Shown: piece after piece, positions 13,570 to 20,550 of the stretch
Numbering within the stretch: position 1 is the stretch's first letter
Layout of the letters: each line of letters begins with the position of its first letter
DNA from: a virus
Virus record (IMG/VR): IMGVR_UViG_3300025000_000249
Span: 1 to 37,509 of that record
Length of the DNA: 37,509 bases
Strand: one strand, 5' to 3'
Position numbers and translations under genes: made by a program
Notes under the pieces: model-generated
The model's database searches: none
The model's input: the letters and a program-made list of their open reading frames with translations, nothing else
Told to the model about the DNA's origin: nothing

Positions 13570-13826
13570 GCGTAACGTATGAAAGAATTTTAAAAGAACA
13601 GGGCGGCAATAAACAAGCCGCCGATTTAATTTGGCAGGATTACCAGAGTGACAGAAAAGATTATGAACCAACATGGATGTTTAATTACATGATGCACTTA
13701 CATAACCTACAGAATACCGGTTACAAAATTGACCCGGACGATTTAAGCCCGGAAGAATGGGATACACTTTCAGAATTTAAGATTGCGTTAAATAATTACC
13801 AAACAGAAAAAATAAGACGCAAATAA
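13524..13826 (+). CDS. Frameshift extension (gpT part) of the tail chaperone gpGT
   Basis: In the -1 frame the sequence reads KDFAEEFRQYDRAALSVTYE, then ILKEQGGNKQAADLIWQDYQ and onward, an evident protein sequence with no start codon of its own near its beginning, to a stop at 13824-13826. Fused to residues 1-137 of the gpG analogue it gives a protein of about 237 aa. In lambda, gpGT binds the tape measure and recruits tube protein. The extension ends 1 nt before the tape measure ATG. This part would be missed by ordinary gene calling. Confidence 0.85.
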   Translation, partial: KDFAEEFRQYDRAALSVTYERILKEQGGNKQAADLIWQDYQSDRKDYEPTWMFNYMMHLHNLQNTGYKIDPDDLSPEEWDTLSEFKIALNNYQTEKIRRK

Positions 13827-13827
13827 A

Positions 13828-15903
13828 ATGGGAACGAAAAACAGAGTTGAAATAGAAATAGACGGAAAGAATAACGGGGCTATTAAAACTGTTAATGGCG
13901 TTGAGAGCGCGTTAGATAAACTTGGTCTAAAGGCAACGGGCTTTGGTTCTAAGCTGCAAAATGTTTTTGGACTGGGCTCGCTCGAAGTTGCTGCCATCGG
14001 CGCAATAAGCGGCATGGGCTTGTTAATAAAAAATGCTATTGATACTGCCGATAGTTTTTTAGAAATGAGCCAGCGTATTGGAGTAAGTGTTGAAAATCTC
14101 AGTACACTTGAGTATGCCGCAAGTTTAACGGGATTGGAAATTGAATCTTTTGAAACGAGCATCCGGAGATTAAGCAGAAATATTTTAGACTTCAGCCAAG
14201 GCAAAGGTGAAGCTGTTGATGCTTTTAATATGTTGGGGATTTCTGCAACGTATGCAAATGGTGAACTTAAAAACGCAGATGTAGTAATGCTTGAGATAGC
14301 CGATAGATTTGCGGCGATAGAAGACGGGAGCGAAAAAACCGCGCTTGCTATGAAACTATTTGGCAGAAGCGGAGCCGAATTAATCCCAATGCTTAATGAC
14401 GGGTCTGTCGGCATTGAAAAATTACAGGCAGAAGCGCGTAAACTTGGTTTGGAAATATCTACAAACACAGCAAAACAAGCAGATGCTTTTAACGATAATC
14501 TTACAACTCTCAAAGGATCATTTACAGGCGCAGCAAATGAACTGCTTATTGGGTTGATGCCTGCGCTAACTGGTTTCAGCGGTATCCTGGTAGATGACAT
14601 TGCCCCGGCTATAAAAAGATCTGCAGAAACAACAGCAACTTTTGTTAAAGGTATTGCCGGAATTACAGATGAAATAGTTACTATAATGAACGAGCCGCAA
14701 ACAAATGAGTTTATAAAATTTTTAACCTTGATATCTGGCGTAGGCGGAGTTTTCGGTTTTACTTTTGAAGGCGAGATGAGGTTGCCGGATGATGCAAAAG
14801 AATTAATGAAGATGGCGCGAGGTGAAGTTTACGGCGGCGGAATTAATTTTGTTACAGCAGAAAAAGAAGCAAAAGTTCAAAAGATTTTCGAGAATTTAAA
14901 AGCAGCAAGAGAACAATCTGAATTATTGAAAAATTCTATTGATCAATTTTATTTAGACGCAGAAAAAGAGGATGCTCTAATTGGTGGAACTTATAACCCC
15001 GATGTTGATTTGATGTTGGAAAAATTAAAAGAGCAAGTAAAAATTAATGAAAAAATTCGTCAAGAGCAGGAGCAGTTAAACAAAGATTGGGAACAAACAG
15101 CCGCAACTTTGCAGAACGATATTCTTTTAGCCGGGCTGGATCCTTTCGATGCAAAACTTTTACAGCTCAATTTAAAAGCCGAAGAGCTTAAGCAGAAGTT
15201 TGCCGGAATACCCGGAAGCAGAGCGTCAATAAATCAGAATCTTCAGGCACAGCAAGCCGCCTTAATTTCAGATGCTGCCAATAAGGGAGTTGAAGACGCA
15301 TCCTCAATGGATGAGGATATGAACGCCGAAATATTCGCGAAGGACGAAGCGGAACAAACCGCTGCGGAAGAGACATGGTTATTTAAACAAGGTTTAATGA
15401 TTGCCGAATTTGAATTAGCTGAGGAACTTAACCAGGCGCGTATTGATATGGCTGTTAACGGCGCGGGCATGATGGCTGACGCAATGAGTTCATTGTATCA
15501 AACCCTCGGCGAAAAAAACAGAGTTTGGTTTGACGCTTGGAAAGCCTTCGCAATTGCGGAGGCAACAATAAACGCATACAACGCGGTACTCGGTGCATAC
15601 AAAGCCGGGGCATCACTCGGCGGGCCTATTCTCGGCGCAGCTTATGCGGCGGCTGCCGGCATTTTCTCTCTCGCTAAAATTGCGCAGATAGCCAGTACAC
15701 AGCCGGGCTCACGCGCTGGCAGTTTATCTGCGTCATCATCGCAGCCGTCAATCAGCAACAATCAACAAACTACCAATAACAATAACAACGCGGTTACTAA
15801 AAATTATACAATAGTAATTAACAGCAACTACCAGGATCCTGATCAGCTTGCGCGGGACTTGATACCACATCTTAAAAAAGCAGAGGGGGACGGGCTTGGG
15901 TGA
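13828..15903 (+). CDS. Tail tape measure protein
   Basis: 691 aa, the longest tail-shaft gene and in the expected place. The N-terminal about 240 residues show the typical small-residue helical region (AADSFLEMSQRIG-like segments, SVENLSTLEYAASLTGLEIE, KTALAMKLFGRSGAELIPML). The middle (about 340-490) is a coiled coil rich in E, K and Q. The C-terminal region holds the hydrophobic AFAIAEATINAYNAVLGAYK, then GGPILGAAYAAAAGIFSLAK, typical of tape measures, before an S/N-rich tail. The length would set a tail of about 100 nm using the usual 0.15 nm per residue (inference). A long antisense ORF inside is a shadow. Confidence 0.92.
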   Translation: MGTKNRVEIEIDGKNNGAIKTVNGVESALDKLGLKATGFGSKLQNVFGLGSLEVAAIGAISGMGLLIKNAIDTADSFLEMSQRIGVSVENLSTLEYAASLTGLEIESFETSIRRLSRNILDFSQGKGEAVDAFNMLGISATYANGELKNADVVMLEIADRFAAIEDGSEKTALAMKLFGRSGAELIPMLNDGSVGIEKLQAEARKLGLEISTNTAKQADAFNDNLTTLKGSFTGAANELLIGLMPALTGFSGILVDDIAPAIKRSAETTATFVKGIAGITDEIVTIMNEPQTNEFIKFLTLISGVGGVFGFTFEGEMRLPDDAKELMKMARGEVYGGGINFVTAEKEAKVQKIFENLKAAREQSELLKNSIDQFYLDAEKEDALIGGTYNPDVDLMLEKLKEQVKINEKIRQEQEQLNKDWEQTAATLQNDILLAGLDPFDAKLLQLNLKAEELKQKFAGIPGSRASINQNLQAQQAALISDAANKGVEDASSMDEDMNAEIFAKDEAEQTAAEETWLFKQGLMIAEFELAEELNQARIDMAVNGAGMMADAMSSLYQTLGEKNRVWFDAWKAFAIAEATINAYNAVLGAYKAGASLGGPILGAAYAAAAGIFSLAKIAQIASTQPGSRAGSLSASSSQPSISNNQQTTNNNNNAVTKNYTIVINSNYQDPDQLARDLIPHLKKAEGDGLG

Positions 15904-15961
15904 TTCATGGTTGATGGGTGAGGGTTGATGTTTAATGTTGAAAAAAAACAATGAGGAATTT

Positions 15962-16258
15962 ATGAAAGATTTTTTCGGACAAAATTTTAAATGGATTATA
16001 ACTTTAGCTTTTTTAACCGGCGCGAATATAACAACTATTGTATTGGCTGTTGAAAGTAAAATTGATAAAGAAACAGCTATTCAGATTGTTGATACGAGAT
16101 TGGCCGAACGAGCTTATCCATTGATTGAAGGCAAGTTAACAGAACGCGATATGATAAGATTACAAGCTGATATTCAAGAAATAAAAAGCGACATAAAAAA
16201 AATTCTTAATGAAAAAGATATGAAAAAATTTCTTAATGAAAATTCGGGGGAAAAATGA
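15962..16258 (+). CDS. Membrane-anchored coiled-coil protein, probable lysis accessory
   Basis: 98 aa from ATG 15962 (GAGGAA upstream). One membrane segment (FKWIITLAFLTGANITTIVLAV, residues about 10-31) is followed by a coiled coil (LQADIQEIKSDIKKILNEKD). The topology suggests a small inner-membrane protein with an extracytoplasmic or cytoplasmic coil, comparable in plan to XhlA- or spanin-type lysis accessories. It overlaps the next gene by ATGA. The role is inferred from the neighbouring holin-like and amidase genes. Confidence 0.6.
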   Translation: MKDFFGQNFKWIITLAFLTGANITTIVLAVESKIDKETAIQIVDTRLAERAYPLIEGKLTERDMIRLQADIQEIKSDIKKILNEKDMKKFLNENSGEK

Positions 16259-16926
16259 AAAATCAATTGCAGTCAAAAACAATTTGGGTATCAATAATTA
16301 TAGGGCTTGCGTCCGTATTGGCATTGTTTGGAGTTATTGATACCAAGAGCATAGACTTATCCCCTGATGCCGCATGGGTAGGCATCGCATGGTCTCTTAT
16401 TCAATACATTTTAAGATTGGTTACGAAAGAGCCGGTTAAACAAACGCCTGTTAACAAAGCGTCAATTATTGTAATAATGTTTCTTGCTCTTACCGGCTGC
16501 GCCGCAACTGCAACCACGGATACCGAGGATACTTTTATCATTGACATTGGCACGGAAAAACTTACCGAGATTGTTAATCTCTATTATAAATCCGGAGAAG
16601 GCGTAATTAAATATCTCGAGACAAAAGAAAACGCCTTGCCTATTGCTATTGACCTCTTCTACGATGTTATGAGAACAGTAAAAGATTTTAGTTATGCAGA
16701 ACTGGAAGTAAAAAATCTTACCGATCAAGAAATAATAGATCTCGTTTCATTATCAAAAAATTTTGATCTCGGTGAATACAAAAAATATTTTGAGTCTGCT
16801 TGTAAGTTCGCGCTTTTCGGTATTCAGGAAAGATATAAGTATTACAAAAGCATGGAGGGGAAAAGCGAAAGTGTTGGATGGCTAAATTATGATGGATTAT
16901 GGTTGATGAAAGAAAAGAGCTTGTAA
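16255..16926 (+). CDS. Holin-like N-terminus joined to a lipobox-containing domain
   Basis: 223 aa. Residues 1-60 look like a small phage holin: SKTIWVSIIIGLASVLALFG, a short loop, AWVGIAWSLIQYILRLVTKEP (two membrane segments and the R-L-V-T-K-E-P ending seen in many holins). Residues 66-82 then read VNKASIIVIMFLALTGC, a lipoprotein signal with an LTGC lipobox (Cys82), followed by a helical soluble domain to residue 223. No stop separates them. Either this is a true fusion, or the lipoprotein starts separately (TTG at codon 55 would give a good lipoprotein signal). A lipid-anchored partner would make sense as a spanin-like lysis protein. Function inferred. Confidence 0.6.
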   Translation: MKNQLQSKTIWVSIIIGLASVLALFGVIDTKSIDLSPDAAWVGIAWSLIQYILRLVTKEPVKQTPVNKASIIVIMFLALTGCAATATTDTEDTFIIDIGTEKLTEIVNLYYKSGEGVIKYLETKENALPIAIDLFYDVMRTVKDFSYAELEVKNLTDQEIIDLVSLSKNFDLGEYKKYFESACKFALFGIQERYKYYKSMEGKSESVGWLNYDGLWLMKEKSL

Positions 16927-16945
16927 ATAAAAGGAAAATAGAAAA

Positions 16946-17074
16946 ATGTTTGAATGGCTTAAAAAGAACGGACTAACATTCGTGCGCGCAATAGTTAGGT
17001 TGTTCGTTAAAGACCATACCGTTGTGGGTAAGATAGGTAAAGCTATTGATGAAGCGGAAGAGAGGAAGCAATAA
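16946..17074 (+). CDS. Small cationic amphipathic peptide in the lysis cassette
   Basis: 42 aa, preceded by AAAGGAAAA. MFEWLKKNGLTFVRAIVRLF forms a strongly amphipathic basic helix, followed by VKDHTVVGKIGKAIDEAEER. It starts between the holin-like gene and the amidase, with 2 nt to the amidase ATG. The helix could associate with the membrane, but it could also be a small structural or regulatory peptide. Not recognised. Confidence 0.5.
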   Translation: MFEWLKKNGLTFVRAIVRLFVKDHTVVGKIGKAIDEAEERKQ

Positions 17075-17076
17075 AT

Positions 17077-17661
17077 ATGCAGCTGAAATATTTGATAATA
17101 CATTGCACCGCAACTCCGGAAGGAAGGAATGTAACTGCCGATGAAATCCGGCAATGGCATATCGGCCCCTCGGATAGAAGCGGCGGGCTGGTGATGTACA
17201 AAGGAAAAATTATTTATAAAAATAATTTACCGAATGAAGAAATCGGCGGCGTATCTGTAAAGACTTTAAGAGGGCGCGGCTGGTCCCGTGTCGGTTACAG
17301 CGATCTTATTATGCTGGACGGCTCGTTAATTAATCTAACTCCCTTTGATCAAAACGATGAAGTTGATTATAACGAAATGACGTGGGGCGTACAGGGATTA
17401 AACGGCGTAAGCAGGCACATAGTTTACGCGGGCGGTTGCGATAAAAAAATGCAACCAAAAGATACGCGCACACTTGCACAAAGAAACACTCTTAAAACTT
17501 ATGTAGAATATACAGTTCTCCGGCATCCGGATATTAAGATTGCCGGGCATAATAATTTCGCGGCTAAAGCATGTCCCTCATTTGTTGTTTCAGAGTGGCT
17601 TGAACAAATATCAATTAAAGAAAAAAACATTTTTAGAAATGACCCCGATAATACTATATAA
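17077..17661 (+). CDS. Endolysin: N-acetylmuramoyl-L-alanine amidase (amidase_2 / T7 lysozyme type)
   Basis: 194 aa, single catalytic domain. IHCTATPEGRNVTADEIRQW supplies His9 and the family's opening motif. KIAGHNNFAAKACPSF supplies His158 and Cys166, the other two zinc ligands as in T7 lysozyme. The enzyme cuts the amide bond between MurNAc and L-alanine in peptidoglycan. There is no signal peptide, so export needs the holin. It has an extra segment around residues 30-70 (RSGGLVMYKGKIIYKNN) compared with the shortest members. It overlaps the next tail gene by 23 nt. Confidence 0.88.
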   Translation: MQLKYLIIHCTATPEGRNVTADEIRQWHIGPSDRSGGLVMYKGKIIYKNNLPNEEIGGVSVKTLRGRGWSRVGYSDLIMLDGSLINLTPFDQNDEVDYNEMTWGVQGLNGVSRHIVYAGGCDKKMQPKDTRTLAQRNTLKTYVEYTVLRHPDIKIAGHNNFAAKACPSFVVSEWLEQISIKEKNIFRNDPDNTI

Positions 17662-18400
17662 CAATTTATTCAGGAACGGTACGCTCACGGCTTCTTCAAC
17701 CAACGCAGACAGCGCCTATGACGTTGTTAATATAATTGACTGGCGGTCATACACGTTATGGAAAAGCGGCAGTGTGGAAACAGTTACTATTGCCGTAGAG
17801 CTTGCCGGCGCGGCTCCGGCAAATACTATCGGGATATTTAATCACAACCTTGGTACGGCAGGAGCAACTGTTAAAGTACAATACGAAAACAGCGGCTGGC
17901 AGACCGCTTTAACTTTTGAACCGGCAAACGACAAATCAATTTTAAAAATATTTGATACCTCATCGCACACAAATTGGCGTATCGAGATCTCCAGTCTTGG
18001 AGCCGTGCCTTACATAGGCACAATGTATTTAGCAGAGCGGCTTGAATTTTTATGGCCGCCGGTTATACCGGTTGACCCTGTGCAGGAATCAATACAGATA
18101 GAAGGTGAATACAGCCGCGCCGGTGACTTCTTAGGCGGGCTGCTTACTTATAATCCAATACGTGTATCGCAAAGGTTTACATTAATTACCAGAGCGTGGT
18201 ATGATACTTATTTTAAACCGTTCTGGAATCTTCACGGGAAATTATTAAGGCCCTTCTTTTACGCTGTTGATCTGGAAGTGAATACCGATGATGTTTATTT
18301 CCTTCAGTTTGATCCGGCGTTTGTCCGGAGAAATCCCTTCTCGTTAAAAACTTATTACGATGAATTTTCAATTGACTTAATTGGAGTATCGGAAGAATGA
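17639..18400 (+). CDS. Distal tail protein with a discoidin-like N-terminal fold
   Basis: 253 aa from ATG 17639 (longer starts would lie inside the amidase gene). The N-terminal about 150 residues resemble F5/8-type carbohydrate-binding domains seen in phage tail proteins: NADSAYDVVNIIDWRSYTLW, VTIAVELAGAAPANTIGIFN and NWRIEISSLGAVPYIGTMYL. The C-terminal part (RVSQRFTLITRAWYDTYFKP, FWNLHGKLLRPFFYAVDLE) looks like a tail-tip adaptor. It overlaps the following gene by ATGA. Likely part of the tail tip contacting host surface sugars (inference). Confidence 0.65.
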   Translation: MTPIILYNNLFRNGTLTASSTNADSAYDVVNIIDWRSYTLWKSGSVETVTIAVELAGAAPANTIGIFNHNLGTAGATVKVQYENSGWQTALTFEPANDKSILKIFDTSSHTNWRIEISSLGAVPYIGTMYLAERLEFLWPPVIPVDPVQESIQIEGEYSRAGDFLGGLLTYNPIRVSQRFTLITRAWYDTYFKPFWNLHGKLLRPFFYAVDLEVNTDDVYFLQFDPAFVRRNPFSLKTYYDEFSIDLIGVSEE

Positions 18401-20523
18401 GTTTTGCAGACGAACAAAATAAATTACTCCGGAGAAAAATTGATTACGTAGAAATAGATATGGATTTCTGCGACAACGTTTATGGGGTATCTCCTTGCAC
18501 CGCCGCCGACTCGATTAAATGTTATAATACTTTTTTTACTTGTAAAGACCCGGCAAATTTCGCGAAGATTATTAAGACATATAAATTCATCAACCACGAT
18601 CTTCCAGCTTCAACGCGCGCGTATTACTTTCCGGCAAAACCAACCATAAAAAGTGTTAATGACCTTCCAACAGAAATAAAAGAAGCCGATACGGTTACCC
18701 GCCGCTTAAAGGTAGAAATTTACGACGAGCCTGATAATGATGTTGGCGTTGATCCTTATTGGTCTGAAAGAAATAAAATACAAGGAACATTCTGGAAAAA
18801 ATTTCTTGCTCGTAATCCTAATTATAGAAACAGAATAATTAGATACTACGAAGGTTACGAAGGACTTGATACGGCGGATTTTCAGATGCGGTTTATCGGC
18901 AAGCTGGAAAACATAACTATAGAAAAAGGTTTTGTAAATATTGAAGCCGTTGATTTAATGAAAAAATTAAGCGAGACCGAATACCCGCTTAAGACCGATA
19001 TCAGTTTAGCTGAAGATATGCCTATGATGTTTGAAGCCGCAAGCGAAACCGAGATGACTGAACTTGAAGCATCGATAGGTGATTTCTGCAGACGAATAGA
19101 TTTCTTGCCGCTTACAACAGGGACTTTAACCGGAGTTGTAGACGGCTCCGGAACCTTAGATCCGGCAGAGACTTATTGGTATGTTGTGTCTGCCATTGAT
19201 GCTCACGGAAGAATTTTTGCTTATGGATTTCCGACAGGATATTCGATTACACCGGGAGGAAGTAATAACGCTGTTGATATTACCTGGTCATCAATTGCCG
19301 GCGCGGCTAATTATAGAATATGGGTATTTGCAACAAGTACCGGCGTAACTTCTTTTGTTGACGCGGGCGATGTTACTACTTTTAGAGACTTAGGAATTTA
19401 TGATGAATCGGGCTCATACCCGTTACTGAAAGCAGAAAGATACTACCGCTTAGATTCAACGGATCCATCGAGCGCGGGCAATTGGACTGCAATAACAGCG
19501 GACTTAACGCTTGATGTTACAGACGCTTCAGAGATGGATGCCTCTGGATATTTTAAAACAGACAAAGAAATTATTTATTACTCCGGGATAAGCACAAACA
19601 CTTTAACGGGAATAGTTCGCGGGCAGTATGATTCAAAGGTTGCAAGGCACACCGAAGGAACAAACATATTCCTTTATTTGACTTATGCTGCAGATAACCC
19701 TTTTACAATAATGATGGACGTGCTTGATAACATCGGCGTGACATCAACATACCGCACAACAAAATTTGATGATTACGAAGCCGCATGGTCCGGCCCAAAC
19801 TTTGGGTTGTTGATAAATACCAAGGATACAAAACTAAACAAACTTTTCTTCCAGCTCGTGAACGCTGTTGACTGTATGTGTTTTCAAAATGAAGAAGGCA
19901 AGGTTGATATACTTTCGCACGCGGAGATTCCGGCTTCTTTTGAGCACTTAAACGACCGCGCAAATTTTATCCACGGCTCCGGATCCGTGGATGAAAACGA
20001 CGCCAGCAGATACACCGACGCTGTTTTATACTGGAATAATTTTGACCCGGACAAAGCGATTGAAGAAAAGGACGGCTTCAATAGAATAAACATAGGAGCT
20101 GACGCAGATGCCAGATCACCCAATGAATACGGGGATGAAAGATATGATCTTCAATACTGTATATGGCTTAACGTTGCTTTTGATGCTGCTGCAACTATAG
20201 ACGCTTATGTTAATTCATTACTTGATAAACGCCGCCAGAGACACCGTGACGCGCAAGCTTTACTTACCGAAGATGTTGAGATAAAAGATTCCTCGCTTAA
20301 GGTAGGGCAGATTGTTTTTATAAGCACGAATGAAATTCAGGATATACACGGCAATGATTTAAAAGAGACCGCTTTCCGCATCATAAAAAAAACGCCGAAG
20401 AAAGGAAAGATAACTATTGTATGCAAGAGGATGTACTCAGGCACAGACACGCTTAAAGCAGAGACTGGAGCAGACATACACACAGAAGAAGATGAACCAA
20501 TCTTAACTGAGTTGTTTTCTTAG
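18397..20523 (+). CDS. Tail tip / hub protein with an inserted Fn3-like domain
   Basis: 708 aa. The N-terminal about 230 residues (KIDYVEIDMDFCDNVYGVSP, with four cysteines, then FQMRFIGKLENITIEKGFVN) and the C-terminal about 250 residues (NKLFFQLVNAVDCMCFQNEE, LKVGQIVFISTNE, FRIIKKTPKKGKITIVCKR) behave like a baseplate/hub protein split by an insertion. Residues about 240-340 are an Fn3-like domain (ETYWYVVSAIDAHGR, SIAGAANYRIWVFAT). A following segment (YFKTDKEIIYYSGISTNTLT) is beta-rich. It forms the tail tip with the preceding gene. The cysteines are conspicuous in a cytoplasmically assembled virion. Confidence 0.7.
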   Translation: MSFADEQNKLLRRKIDYVEIDMDFCDNVYGVSPCTAADSIKCYNTFFTCKDPANFAKIIKTYKFINHDLPASTRAYYFPAKPTIKSVNDLPTEIKEADTVTRRLKVEIYDEPDNDVGVDPYWSERNKIQGTFWKKFLARNPNYRNRIIRYYEGYEGLDTADFQMRFIGKLENITIEKGFVNIEAVDLMKKLSETEYPLKTDISLAEDMPMMFEAASETEMTELEASIGDFCRRIDFLPLTTGTLTGVVDGSGTLDPAETYWYVVSAIDAHGRIFAYGFPTGYSITPGGSNNAVDITWSSIAGAANYRIWVFATSTGVTSFVDAGDVTTFRDLGIYDESGSYPLLKAERYYRLDSTDPSSAGNWTAITADLTLDVTDASEMDASGYFKTDKEIIYYSGISTNTLTGIVRGQYDSKVARHTEGTNIFLYLTYAADNPFTIMMDVLDNIGVTSTYRTTKFDDYEAAWSGPNFGLLINTKDTKLNKLFFQLVNAVDCMCFQNEEGKVDILSHAEIPASFEHLNDRANFIHGSGSVDENDASRYTDAVLYWNNFDPDKAIEEKDGFNRINIGADADARSPNEYGDERYDLQYCIWLNVAFDAAATIDAYVNSLLDKRRQRHRDAQALLTEDVEIKDSSLKVGQIVFISTNEIQDIHGNDLKETAFRIIKKTPKKGKITIVCKRMYSGTDTLKAETGADIHTEEDEPILTELFS

Positions 20524-20550
20524 CAAGATCAAAATTTACATGGGGGACAA

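Noticed and set aside
13788-14600. 270-codon open frame on the minus strand
   Set aside because: It lies wholly inside the tape measure gene, is rich in S, P, A and L as expected from the antisense of A/K/E codons, and has no ribosome site.
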